DNA of 64,000 bases from Pyronema omphalodes (GCA_024516155.1 JAJJXM010000095.1:1-64000); one strand, 5' to 3'; positions 11,686 through 23,410 are shown, numbered from the stretch's first letter. Numbers and translations are program-made. Notes: generated by a model not told the origin, from the letters alone.

Positions 11686-12850
11686 TCAAATAAAATAAAA
11701 ACACGCGACGTGATAGCCGTAAAAAAAGTGCATCCATGAGGAGACTTCAATACGACGGATGTGTTTTAGGTGCGTGGGACATTCGTCGGATTTGAATGGC
11801 GCACGTGTGCTTCGCGTATTCTTCGCCCTCTTCAACGTATAGCAGAGTGGAATCATTCAAGTCGATTCCCCATTCATCATTTTATCGTTAAAGGCCCAAG
11901 CCCAGGATTAGTCAGTGGATATACATGTCTTATGGACAACAAGATATCACTTACGGAATAATCCTTGCAGTGATCCTTGGGCAAATATACGAATGGATAC
12001 CGAACTATATGCTCGGGCATTGTGTTCATTATACAGACTTCTAAAATACTGCTGCTGAGTTTGCTCTGGTCGAGTCTCTATCTAGGTCAGTAATGGTTAT
12101 CTTTTGCTGCGATTGATAAGCCCACTCACGCTTTGATATCCGTAAGACGGTGTGCGAGAATCGCTTGAAATTTGCATATAATGAATAGCCCTGAGAAGAC
12201 CTATGGCATCGTTTCCTGTGATTTGGCAACCTCCGTAGGCGCATCAATATTGTCTTGTATTGTCTTGATGTGTTCCTGCATCTCATTTTCGGTATCCTCG
12301 TGTTTTCTGTGGATATATTGTAATTTCCAAATTGTTGACAGCTTCCACAGGGGAACCTTTCGCAAGCTCCATTCTCATTCTTTCATTTTCCTCAGCAAGA
12401 GCCTTAACTTTAGCTTTCAGGCTTGAAACCACTTCTCTGTATGTCCGTTCCAGATTTTGAAATTCGCTCGTCCGTTGCCGAGTCAAATCCAGTGGGTTCA
12501 TTATGTGAATTCGAAGACTGATGCATATCTTGCTCTGCAATAGGAATCTGTTCGGGTTCCAAAGCCTCTATTATTCGAGCTTGCGGTAGGGTGGTGGTGG
12601 AGGTAGAGTTTTATTGGCAGGAGGAAAAGCGAGAAGCGCGGGTTTCAACTCAAAAAGCCTTTCTAGTCTGTTTACATATGTAGTTGTCAGGCTGAGTTGA
12701 TTAAGCTCTTCAATCTCCATCTTTCGGGCTCACTTAGCCGCGCTCAAATCACAGATCACTCCAGCTCACCAACAGAATAACCGACACGGTCTACCACTAC
12801 AATATAGAATTAGACACCATCAGTCGCATGATGGCGTTACTCTTCGTTGG
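11290..12850. repeat. Tandem duplication, unit 1 (decayed copy)
   Basis: This segment matches about 13350-14990 in order and orientation, over the gene body and both flanks, with many small insertions and deletions. Shared anchors include CAAATATACGAATGGATAC, AGTGGATATACATGTCTTA against its counterpart, and the leader around CGCGCTCAAATCACA. The repeat distance is about 2.1 kb. Limits were set by eye and are approximate. Confidence 0.8.
11686..12501 (-). pseudogene. Decayed tandem copy of the coiled-coil gene
   Basis: Paralogue of the gene at 13595-14644. The start region (12501) keeps MNPLDLTRQRTSEFQNLE and the heptad stretch KVKALAEENERMRMELAKGS. About 45 codons of the coil are then missing compared with the intact copy. 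A frameshift follows, and the next homologous block (KHEDTENEMQEHIKTIQDNI) is in another frame. The second exon block (YPFVYLPKDHCKDYS) and third block (EWGIDLNDSTLLYVEEGEE) are still visible. A one-base deletion separates this last pair of blocks, and the splice acceptor AG before block three is changed to TTGGG. A further shift lies near 11815. The stop counterpart is at 11686-11688. I read it as a pseudogene; its donor GTAAGT is still intact. Confidence 0.8.
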
Positions 12851-13594
12851 ATTTGCTATTGGAGCGGACCTTTTGTGAAATGTGCGGCGAGTTATGGAGA
12901 GCCCGAATAGGGTTCGTATTCTACTCTACATCATACAATTAACTGTAACTAAACACATGTCACTCACCACCCCCTCCTTCTGTTCATCAAAAAATCAAGC
13001 ATATTTTACAACAACCATTTTCAGTCATGCAGCTATCCGGCTATCAAGAAACTTCTGCTTACAGTTGGACATACCATACCGTAACATCAGGTGAATGGTG
13101 TAATTCGGGTGGTTCAAATTTCACTTCCCTATGTGTCTCTGCATGGCAGTGTGGTTGAATCTTCAGTCTATTTCATGAGGTTGGAAGAAGTGAAGTATTA
13201 CTTTATGTATATATACTTACATATGTATATATATCTCCTTTCTCTCTCCGTTTCTTTTTTCATTAGAGGGGGGGGGGGGGGGGGGATGGGGTTCTGTTTT
13301 ATTACTGTTGCTACCTTCAAAAACTATTTTTAAGGGCTAAGGAAATACTTTTGATGATCTCGGTATAGACGTCAAGAGTCGACGCAGGGCCGAAGATATG
13401 ATACCGAGCGAGTGCGCTTGATTCCACAGAATTTCACATGGGGATTCTGAAGCAGTGCGAACTATTTTATGTAAGGACAGTTTTTTTAGAATAAACCTAC
13501 ATCTTTCGAACAGGTGTTCGGTATATGACAAACAATACTTGAAGATATCTTGCTACATTATAGCTGTCAGTCTTCAGACTCAGAATTTTCAGGC
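12502..13594. other. Spacer between the two tandem copies
   Basis: Bases 12502 to about 12850 are the 5' leader of unit 1; it contains in-frame stops where unit 2 is open. About 12900-13340 is spacer with no match to unit 2, including 18 consecutive G at 13268-13285 after an AT-rich stretch. From about 13350 unit 2 begins. No gene is seen. Confidence 0.65.
13268..13285 (+). repeat. Poly-G run (18 G)
   Basis: A run of 18 G lies in the spacer between the two duplicated units, close to the start of unit 2. It could mark a breakpoint or simply be slippage-prone sequence. Confidence 0.8.
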
Positions 13595-14990
13595 TCAGGA
13601 ATCTTTCAACACGGAATCAAAACATGCGACCTCATAGGTTTTCTCAGACTTGTTCCAGGAGATTTCTACCCGACGAATGTATACCAGGCGCGTGAACCAT
13701 TCGTGAGATTTGAATGGCGTCTGCTTCGCGTGTTCGCCACACCCTTCCACGTATGTCAGACGGGAATCACTCAAGTCGATCCCCCATCCCATCATTTGAC
13801 CGTTGAAGACCTAAGCCCAAGATGGGTCAGTAGATATACATGCCTTACGGATAACTTGATATCCCTTACAGAATAGTCATTGAACTTATCCTTGTGCAAA
13901 TATACGAATGGATACTCAACTTCATCCCCAGTAATTGTGTTCTTTACAAACACTTCTAAAATACCGAGGCATAAACTATTCTGTTGGATTCGCTACTCAG
14001 GTCAATATTTTTCTTTTACTGTGATTGATAAGCTTACGGACCTTTTGATGTGACTGAGATCCCGTACGAGAATCACTTAAAATTTGCATACACCGAAGTG
14101 CTCTCAGATCATCCGTAGCAATTTCCCCGCGTAATTTGATAATCTTTGTGTCTGCAAGTATGCTAGTTGTCTTAGATTTTATAACCTCTGTGGATGTACC
14201 AATGTTGTCTTGTATAGTCGTTGTCGCAGATTTGATAACCTCCGTTGATGCAATAATAGTGTCTTTTATTGTCTTGGTATGTTGCCGCATCCGATTTTCG
14301 GTATCCTCGTGTTTTTTGTTGATAGATTCGAGAATAATAGTTGATTGCTGAACAGTACTTTGTACTTTCTCACTCAAGCGTGTCTCCAATTCTTTGAGCA
14401 AAACTTCCATATTCTTGACAGCTTCCACAGCGGAATCTTTCGCGAGCTCAGTTTTCATTTTTTCATTTTCCTCGGTAAGAGCCTTAACCTTAGCTTCCAG
14501 TTGATTATTCTTAGCTTTCAGGCTTTTGATCTCGTCTCTGTATTTCTGATCCATATTCCGAAATTCATTCGTCCATTCCCGAACCAAATCCGGTGGAAGA
14601 ACCTGAGACGCATTCTTGCTAAAAATTGATTCCAGCGAGGCCATTATGTCGATTCGAGGTGTGGTGCGGATCTCACTCCGTTGTAGGGATATGTTTTTCT
14701 GTTCAAAGCTTCTGTAGTTAGACCTTGCGGTACGGTTGAAGGTCGGGCCTGGTTGACAGGAGGAAGGGTGAAGAGCGCGGTTTTTCAACTTAAATAGTCC
14801 TTCCAGTCTTTCTACATAGCCTGTAGGGGTTGATTACACCCTCTACCCTTCTCATTCATGGCCACCTTAACCGCTCTCAAATCACATACAACCCACGCTT
14901 ATCGACGGAACAACCCTCCTATGTGGCATTACCGACCACTGGAATACAGATTTGAACACCGTCATCAGTGTGTTGCGTTGCTCTTTACTA
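13350..14990. repeat. Tandem duplication, unit 2 (intact copy)
   Basis: Direct repeat partner of 11290-12850, carrying the complete gene at 13595-14644 plus homologous 3' and 5' flanks. Ends are approximate. Confidence 0.8.
13595..14644 (-). CDS. Orphan coiled-coil protein, intact tandem copy
   Basis: Function unknown. Proposed exons are 14644-14042, 13980-13870 and 13810-13595, joining to 309 residues. The first exon encodes a heptad-rich coiled coil (about residues 25-165, with KVKALTEENEKMKTELAK) and two repeats of about 18 residues sharing STEVIKS. Exons 2 and 3 were found by comparison with the decayed copy: VEYPFVYLHKDKFNDYS joined by a 59-base GTAAGG..TTAG intron to GWGIDLSDSRLTYVE, ending ACFDSVLKDS. 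The same blocks, and a GTAAGT donor at the same place, survive in unit 1. The first intron (GTCCGT donor, 61 bases) is less sure. Without it the frame from exon 1 stops at 13997. The start at 14644 is preferred because upstream sequence is open here but has stops in the other copy. No signal peptide or membrane helix is seen. Confidence 0.65.
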
Positions 14991-16524
14991 GTATTTCTGT
15001 TTTAAACTGAATTTCCATAACGTTGTGCGTTGAGTTGCCCGAGTCCTGATGGGGTTGAGTTTGACGAAGTTTGCATCGGTATAAATATTTGACAGTCAGT
15101 CTAGTGTCGAAGTAGAGCAATTGCGTGTCGTCTGCCGAGAACTGAAAGCAACCCCCCAACGGTGTTAATACTTTTGGGTTTCGAATCTGGTGTAGATTGT
15201 TTAACCGAGCAGCGTGAGGAAGAATTGTGAAGGTGGAAAAGACAAATGTATTAATCGATAGCGAGCAAGTACAACGAACAGAGAGCAAGGACATATACAC
15301 AGACGACGGCTAAAGCATCTTACACCTAGATCTTCGCCTCAGGTGACATGGCTATCCAAGTACTTTCCAAGATAGATGATTCATGGCATGGTACGTTAAA
15401 GATAACCCTGCCCCCCCTTCGCCTTCGAAAGAACCTCAATTACTCTACCTCAATCCCGCCTCACCCAAATCACATCTGTTCTTCTGCCATGCAATTTTTG
15501 TTTCAAGCAAAACTTCATTATGAAATTCATGCATTCCATTCCGCCAACAATATGAACCCTCTAAACATACCATACATCCAGCCCACAATACCAGAACCCC
15601 CAATATCCACCTCCCATTCCCCGAACGCCCATTCTCAACCCTTAAGTCATCCTGCACCCGGTCATATACTCCATATCCTTTCTCAGCCCACCTAATCCAT
15701 GATCTACATCCCTCCAGCTCCTCCAACCTCTCCATTCTCAACGCAAACCCTCAATACCTCATCCCTTTATCACCTCTAACTTCATAATCAGTACTCCACC
15801 CACATGAATCAAAATCCCTAGGTAGTTTCATCATTCCCGTCTTTATTTTCAGCCTGCCTTACTTCCAGCCCTTACCCCCAAAGCACCTATGCAGTTTCAA
15901 CTGATTCCCAGGTGAATTCCATGCTGGATTCTCTTCTCCAATTCTCTAATTCTCTAATTCTCCAATTCACTAATTCCCCAAAAAAAGACTCGGCCAATTA
16001 TGATAATATTGCGAAGTATACGAAGTTACAAGCTTAATTTGCAGCAAAAGTTATGTATTTCTGATGCACTATAGATTCTGGCGTGTGGTGTGTGGGGTGT
16101 GTAGTGTGCGGTATAGTTATGAATAATCTTCTCATACCAATGCATAGATGTAATGAAAGCTTGACGACATCCTACTGTTGAAGAAAAGGTGGGAATTTGT
16201 ATATCATTGGAGGTGGAAATTATGATATATCGACAAAAAAAACGGGGGGGGGGGGAAGGAGCTACTGCCAACTGCAGGTTTTGTGGGTTCGGTGATAATA
16301 TTGGGAGCTAAGGAAATTTTGTATATTTGGATACATTAGACCCCATAGTAAATTCAGTGGCGTTTTCTTTTTTCAAATAAATTCTTATTTATACATAACA
16401 CATTTTGATATCCTATTTTTTGCAACATCCTACACCCCACATTTCATATCCCATGTTCCACACCCCACACCCCGCACTCCACATTCCCTATCTCACGCTC
16501 CATGCTCCACGCTCCACGCTCCAC
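14645..16524. other. Intergenic region, no supported gene
   Basis: Bases 14645 to about 14990 are the 5' leader of unit 2 of the tandem duplication. From about 14990 to 16524 I find only short frames without protein-like content. There is C/T-rich sequence at 15400-15980, a run of 10 G near 16245-16254, and repeated CCACACCCC-like blocks at 16430-16525 directly after the HEM12 stop codon. Confidence 0.65.
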
Positions 16525-18028
16525 CTACTGCTTAGCCTGACCATAAAGCTCTCTTCCAATCTCCTCAACCTGCTCAAAGAAATACTTCAAATCATCGGGG
16601 TTAACACCAGGGGTGATTCCATGGCCCAGGTTAACAATATGTCTTCCCTTAGCGCCAGCGAATCCCTTAAGCATTCTCTCAACACCCTTCTTGATAGCAT
16701 CTCTTCCACCATACAAAGTGTTAGGGTCCAAATTACCCTGCAGGGTAACACGTCCTCTAGCAATCTTAACAGCCTCGGCGGGATCAAAAGTCCAATCCAA
16801 ACCAACTACATCATACCCACTCTCACAAAGGTCATCAAGAGCATACCAAGCACCCTTAGCAAACACAGTCATGGGAACAGGTTCCATTCCCCTAGCCTGT
16901 AACCTCTTCGGAAGCTCCGCAGAGATCTGTCTCAAGTAAGGCAACGAGAACTCCTGGAAATCATGCGGTGCAAGTTCCCCAGCCCAGGAATCAAACACCT
17001 GGACGATATTGGCACCTGCAACAACCTGCTGCTCAAGAAAATCGATACAGACATCTGTAACCATTTGTAACAGCTGCTTAGATTCCTGAGGCCATTGGAA
17101 AATCCATCTCTTGCACTCTGTAAACATCTTGGATCCTCCACCTTCAATCATGTAACTCATCAATGTCCAGGGTGCTCCAACGAATCCATATAAAGGAACC
17201 CGGCCTCCGAGCTTCTTCTTGGTTTCTTTGATGGCGTCGAAAACGTATCCGAGCTCAGCAACGACGTCAACATTCTTGGATAAGCGGGCCAAGTCGACCT
17301 TGGGATCCCGTAGTGGGTTGGGGAAGGATGGTCCCCGCTTCTCGAGCATCTCAACGGTCATACCGAGAGCTTGGGGAACAACTAGGATGTCGGAGAAGAT
17401 AATGGCGGCGTCGATTAAGGGGTAGCGTTCGATGGGTTGCATGGTGATCGTGGAGGCGAGCTCTTTGTCGCGACAGACGGCGAAGAAGTCATTGTCGCCT
17501 TTGGTTTTGTTGTACTCTGTAAAAAGTCAGTCATGATCAATTAAAGAACGCTGGAAACGCGGCGCAATTGGCAAAGACGAAGTCGAAGCCGAAGCCTGCG
17601 CCAAATCCAAAGCCAAAGCCGCAGCCGCAGCCGCAGCCACAGCCCAACTCAAATCCAAAAACAAGCACAAGCACAAAAACCCACCCGGAAGATATCTACC
17701 CGCTACGAAATCCAAGCATCAGCACAACTTCACTCCCAAACCTCTCCCCTCAGACGAAAACTAACCTTGACGCATAACCCACATGGGCGGGTACTCAATT
17801 CCCTCTACCTGCCCTGTTTATTTCCATCATCATCATCAGCTTCATTTCCCCATTTCCTCATAGCCCTCCCCTCTGTCCCTTTTGTCCCCCGCAGCTCCCG
17901 CACCTCCCGCACCTCCAGCCCAGAAACCAGAACCAAGAACCAAGAAAAAAACTAAACATACCCTTCGCAACACGAAGCAACCGATCATTCTTAATCTCCA
18001 TATCCATATCCATATCCGTAGTCGCCAT
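16525..18028 (-). CDS. HEM12: Uroporphyrinogen decarboxylase
   Basis: Cytosolic haem-pathway enzyme that removes four carboxyl groups from uroporphyrinogen III to give coproporphyrinogen III. Four exons (18028-17962, 17804-17766, 17702-17685, 17516-16525) join to 371 residues, the usual length. The conserved active-site block VMRQAGRYLPEY is assembled from exon 2, the 18-base exon 3 and exon 4, which confirms the splice sites. Other signatures are [18 protein letters not shown], the aspartate-containing VQVFDSWAG, and TLQGNLDP, with the C-terminal [17 protein letters not shown]. The start at 18028 gives the short acidic N-terminus and NDRLLRVAK expected of the family. Introns are 157, 63 and 168 bases. 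The first and third contain homopyrimidine and simple repeats. Confidence 0.95.
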
Positions 18029-18753
18029 CTTGTATTATTTCCCTGTCGTCTGGCGTCTGTCGTTGCTTCGTTGCAGTCAGGTCAGTTCCGGGTAGCAGTA
18101 TAGTCGCGACGATGCGGGCGGGATGCGGGGTGCGAGGCGTCAGGGGCGGAAGTTTCCGGCGCTAGGGTGGTGGTATGCTGGGTACATGGGGACATGGGGT
18201 GTCACTCGGGATATGGGATGGGTGATACGGGATGGGATGGGATTTTTTGGGGGTGGAATTATAATAGGATGAGAAAGTTGTGTGTATAGCGGGTGTTCTG
18301 CAGGGGTGGAGGTATATATGGAATATATTTGGTGTCAATAGGTTCGTATATACCAAAGAGTACGTATGCCCATGACAAACGCCGTTAATTCTGGGCACCC
18401 GGCGGGTTCGGATTGTGGATTGGGTGTACCATCCTGATTGAGGTGTTGGAATGGAGTATCTTTAGTCGTGTGGTTGGGTTGTGGTAATTGGATTGCCTTG
18501 ATGGGTAATATGGGTGATTATGGAGAAGTAATACGGATTATTATGAAGACGTTGCACGGATAATTATAGATATGACGGTACAATCACAGCAGTCACAGCA
18601 GTTACGAGCTCAATATATGAATTAGATAAAAAAAAAATGTATCTGCATTTCGTCGTACCAAATTAGGTACCATCTAACAGGCCATTACTATAAAGAAGAG
18701 AAAAGGAAAAAATGCTGAACATGAAACAATGCAACCAACACCCGCATTTTTTT
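18029..18753. other. Intergenic region
   Basis: This is the promoter side of HEM12 and, at its right end, the 3' flank of the quinone reductase gene. It contains a T/G-rich stretch with repeated GGGATATGGGATGG-like units at 18180-18245. No gene is seen. Confidence 0.65.
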
Positions 18754-19711
18754 TTAGACAATAGTGCACTTTCCCGGCAGCCCACAAGGTCCACCAGTCG
18801 AGTCCTTTTTCTTCTTCTGCTGCTGAACCGCCTGGGGAGCTGCAGTGGTAGCTGCTCCATTGGTAGGTGCAGCCACACTGGGCTTCACCTCCTCGGTAAC
18901 AACAGCCGCCTCTGACTCCTCCTTCTTGCTGCCATGCAGTCACGCCTTGGCAATGGTCTCGTAGAACATCTTACCCTGGATCTCGGCGAGCTCGAGCTCC
19001 TTGGGAGAAGGCTGGCGGGATCCATCGGCTCCCTGTGTGTAACTGTTAGTAATCTATTAATCAAGCATGATAGGAATGTAGGGACTTACAGCGAAGGTAC
19101 CGGCTCCCCAGGGAGATCCTCCGCGGATCTCAGACAAGTCGGCAAGAAGAGGGAAGGCGTGCTTGTATCCGAGGGGAACGAAGATCATTCCGTGGTGGAC
19201 AAAGGTGGACATGGCGTTCATGGCAGTAGACTCCTGTCCTCCTCCGAGGGTTCCGGTGGAGATGAAAACTCCTGCGTACTTTCCGGAGAGGGCACCCTCC
19301 TGCCAGAGACCTCCAGTGGTGTCGATGAAAGCCTGGGAGGGTTTGTTAAACTCTGCTGATAGAAATAGTTGTAAAGATGGAAGCTCACCTTCCACTGGCC
19401 GGGGAAGTTTCCGTAACGAGTGGGAATTCCGAAAAGGATTCCGTCGTACTCACGGAGAGTGTTGGCGGTGACGACGGGGTAGTCCTTCTTGGGGGCAGCG
19501 TACATCTTCTGGAGGACCTCCTCGGGAAGAGTCTCGGCGATCCTATGAAGCTTGTCAGAAACTGGTTGAAGATAGGTACATCGAAATATGCTACTCACTG
19601 GTAAATGTCGGCAGATCCACCAGCGGCCTCAATTCCCTTCTTCTCGGCCTCAGCGAGCTGGGCGACGTGTCCGTACATGGAGTAGAAAACGATAGCGACC
19701 TTGGGAGCCAT
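18754..19711 (-). CDS. WrbA-type NAD(P)H:quinone reductase with UGA-separated CaaX extension
   Basis: Flavodoxin-fold FMN protein of the fungal Ycp4/Pst2/Alt a 7 group, which reduces quinones by two electrons. Exons 19711-19599, 19542-19389, 19332-19090 and 19032-18940 give 200 residues, ending IAKA then UGA at 18942-18940. Family blocks are [12 protein letters not shown] (FMN phosphate loop), [14 protein letters not shown] and [17 protein letters not shown]. After the UGA (context GCG UGA CUG) the frame stays open for 61 codons to TAA at 18756-18754. This extension is acidic, then Ala/Pro/Thr-rich, then KKKK, and ends in [12 protein letters not shown], a CaaX prenylation box with a second cysteine. 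Yeast Ycp4 is also longer than its paralogues (known from memory). The coordinates include the extension; the canonical CDS is 19711-18940. A GT..AG 15-mer spanning the UGA would also join the frame. Confidence 0.88.
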
Positions 19712-22700
19712 TTTTGATGTTGTTTTTTGTTGATTAGAAGTTAGGTTGCGTTTAGTGAACGTAGTAGTGAAAACTGCTTGCTGTTGAAACAAGAAGAGTA
19801 TGTAGAGGGGCTTTCCAGTGTCTTATATATGAAAGCTCTGCCCCAGACCCGCACCCAGGATTCCATGGCGGTACTCTTTGGTTCCCATCCGAAGCCTGTC
19901 AATTACCTTTCCCAAAGTGCTACATAGACGGGAAGCAAATCATTGCCCTAGCCCAGCATTGGCAGTTACTGGTGCTATGGATTGATGTTCGATAAGCCAT
20001 TTGAAATCCGGTTCTAAGCATGCATGTCGAGCTTGTCAGCATCGTACGGCGTACGAATCGTACGCAGGCACGGGCATCCGGGTCCATCAACGGGAAATGA
20101 AAAAAATTAAGGTTAGCAGCACGGGTTAGAGTGATTATAGTTTCGAATGACTTCTCGGGTTTCTTTCTAGGTTTGCCTTTTTCGGACGATTTTTCACCAT
20201 GCACGTTTTTTTTGACGTGATTAATGATTGATTACACATCGCTTACATACTGTGTGTCCGTTGCTGGCGCTAATTGGCAATGTTGCGTGGTTCGGTATCA
20301 TCTTACGGACCAAGGACTGGTTAATCCGACTCGCTTAAGCATTTGTCAATCTTGAAAATCCACCAGCCCCTGCCAATCGCAGCCAACAACCGTGACAGAT
20401 GATGAAAGTGTGCAGCGGGAGTCGAAGCGCAGCTGTAGGCATGCGAAGTATGTAACGGCTTACGAATGATCTGAGCGGATCTCTGTCAGGATTCGATTCT
20501 ATTATTAATTGCATTAGATGGGAAAAACAGATGACTCGCATGCATAGGTAAGAATTTGTGAGCGCCATCTGAAGATTAGAAAGAACTTCACTTCATGCAA
20601 AAATTCGTCTTTTTGAGAAGCGAGATTCACCAAGACAGTCGGTATAAGCAGAAACCCTAACGGTATGTACATAGCTGTTAAAATCCAGATAAGCGTAGAA
20701 CATTCTATATCGGTCCGACAGGGGATGTATGGACGCGACTTTCATCCTGATTCTTCGCCCCAACGTTAAGCTCAAGACCAACTAGGGTGAAACGTTCGCG
20801 GCGGGATTGACATGTCAAGTACATATGTATTTCACAAGGGTTAAAGCATCTTACCATTTGCATTCCGCCGGGCATTTTGTGGAGCAAGATAGATAGATAA
20901 TCACGGATTAACGAGGATTTACCGAAATGATTTACGGCGTCTGTTGTTCACCGCCTGCATGGTCTGATAGCTAATTCCAACTACTCCACGACATCTGTAT
21001 TTTTCAGCATTTGAAATTCCTGTTCCTTGAATCTCAAGGGAGCCCTAGAAAAGCTCTAGAGAAGCCAAGCCGAAAAATCCATTTCGATCTCGATGCTCGA
21101 TAAGATTAGATGACGATTTAATCTTAATTTTTGTCTTTTAGTGGAGCTGCAGGGGTTGCTTGTTAGTCGGAGGTTTATTCGGAAGTTGGTTTCAGTAATC
21201 ACGATGGTGCGGCTCTCGGCAGTCGCTTACGGGAAACGAAAGAGAAAGCCCCAAGACAAAGTTTCAAGCTTGGGCAGGAAGTTAAAAAGGTACCGATATC
21301 TAGCTTCCCGCTCAGCCCCTCAGTCCCTCTGTTCACCTTGATCCGAACCTTGGGATCAAAGATCCCGACAAGATTGAAGGATGAAACAAGCTTTTGTTTA
21401 TTTCTCTCGTCATAAGCCGGTGCCTTTTTAGGGCTGGAATTTTTGTTTCGGCTGTTGAAGTCGTTTAACCGTCTTCATCAGACTCTCATCAAAGATTAAA
21501 GATCAAACTTCCGATTTTATGATAACGGACCGAAGGAAACATATTGAGTCCCTGAAGTTCATCAACGATGCTACGTTCCAACAGCTTACACTTACCCATA
21601 TATCATCTTTTCCGGTTATAACCACATATACATAAGCACAACACAAGCAGTAAAAACTCCTTACAATACACTGACCGGTAACTTTTACCTTTGAACTTCC
21701 AGCTACACAGCTATCAGCAGTAAGTCCTCAACTGAGACTCCAAACCTCGACTGGACTCCTCTTATATATACATATCATGACCAAACCACCAAACATCTCA
21801 CACTGAGGAGTTAAAGAAACAACTTCGATTGACAGTGCTGCATATGAAGTCTTATACCAATCATCTAAACATCCATCCATATACGCACGTACCCAAACAT
21901 CCAAGCATCCAAACATTACCTTATCTTCTATCTCCTTATCGCCTTATCGATACCCCCAGCACCCTTGCGCACAGGGCCCGCAATCAAAAATATTATGCAC
22001 GTAACCTTTACCAACCTTTGAACAAATAAACCAACAAAAAAGTACCATGAACATTTGACACTAATGGTAGTGATTTTACATGATGGAAACAAACATTGCC
22101 CATCCAAGTTCTTTTTATTTTTTTTTTGGGTGGTTAAGGGCTAAGTAAACAAAGAATCAAACAAACAAAAAACAAACAAATACCCATTACAGTCGAAGAC
22201 TCGAGAGCATATTTAACCTCTCCGTTGAGTCCCCAGGCTTTGTTATAGAATCTATAGAGACAAAGGCAGTACTGGGAATAAGTAAACCTCATAATCGGTG
22301 CCATACATATCTCTAGAAATATGTAAGTTCTAAAAAAGGAAAGTCCACCCGTTGTGTAGATACGAGTGAGATCAAGTGCAGATATGTTGCCCGAACTAAA
22401 GTAGTTTCTTAGAGCTGGTGGTTTGGTGTTATAGATATACAGATGTGCTGAGCGTAGTTTGAGGATTTGAAGTATCTTGGGAAGTTTGAGCTGCGCGATT
22501 TGATTTGGGATCTTCGGGGGTTGATGGGTGATGGATGATGGCTGATGACTGGGATTTTCTTTGGCATTTGGAGATCTGGGGGTTTAACCTCGTGTGCTCC
22601 TGTGTGGGGAGGTATGAGAGTTTCGTTAGATGGATTATAGGGTTTTTGTAAACGGGAATACAAATAGGTGTTTTGGGGTTGAAACTTGATGGTTGTTTCT

Positions 22701-23410
22701 CTCGATTCATATCATTGACCCCCCCCCCCCCCCACCCCCCTTACCCTCAACAACAAGGGGTTTTGTTTTGACCAATTCCGCTGTGTTTTTGCTGCCCTTT
22801 GCCACAAATGCTTCACTTGAACCCTAGCAACTCCGAACAGGCGCATACGGTGACTATACCAACGCGGACACGGCTGAGGCGCCCTATTGGGGTCCCCCTT
22901 TTCGATGTTTCGCTAGAATAGGATGGTCTGGTATGCTCTTTCTTGGCCATCCCTGAGATCCCCAGCTTAAACCTTACATCTTCCAGAGCTCAGCTCTTTT
23001 GACTGGTTCTTTATTTGTTTTTCCTTCTGCGCACGAATTCACGAATAACTGGGGCAGAGGACAGCAACTAGAGTTACGACAACCTGTCCGTTCATCTTTC
23101 GATTGTTTTGATGCTTCCATGCAGGCACTCTTCCCCGGCCACCACATCCATCATCAATTCGCCCTACTGGAGTTGTACCATAATATTTTGAAGCTGCAAC
23201 ACAACCACCAACCAAAACACGCATCACTGCATTCATCCGCAATCCGACATTCCCCGCTCAAGATCTCTTCATAGGATACAATAGATAGATCATCATAAAC
23301 GACGCGATACGAACATCATCTGGTACGAGAAAAAAAAAAACACGTCTCTGCGCTGGTCCACCCGAAAAAAAAATATACCACTTTAGGAATACCCGAACTA
23401 ATAGCTCACG
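19712..23410. other. Long divergent intergenic region, no supported gene
   Basis: This 3.7 kb region lies between the left-reading quinone reductase and the right-reading CLIP-170-like gene, so it holds both promoters. CT/CA-rich leader sequence precedes the quinone reductase start. A C-run is at 22719-22733. The 500 bases before 23411 look like an untranslated leader. All open frames are short and have no protein-like content. I see no transposon ends or tRNA. Confidence 0.6.
22719..22739 (+). repeat. Poly-C run (15 C, A, 5-6 C)
   Basis: Near-continuous C run in the intergenic region upstream of the CLIP-170-like gene. Confidence 0.8.

Noticed and set aside
17568..17777. Pro/Lys repeat frame on the plus strand
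   Set aside because: It is antisense to the HEM12 introns and micro-exon; the repeat comes from simple sequence in an intron.
18674..18943. Separate small gene starting MTAWQQEGG downstream of the quinone reductase
   Set aside because: It is another frame of the CaaX extension; the extension frame ends in a meaningful motif while this one does not.
1125..19711. Secondary-metabolite gene cluster suggested by aminotransferase, permease and reductase
   Set aside because: No synthase, no pathway-specific regulator, and the genes are housekeeping types separated by unrelated genes.
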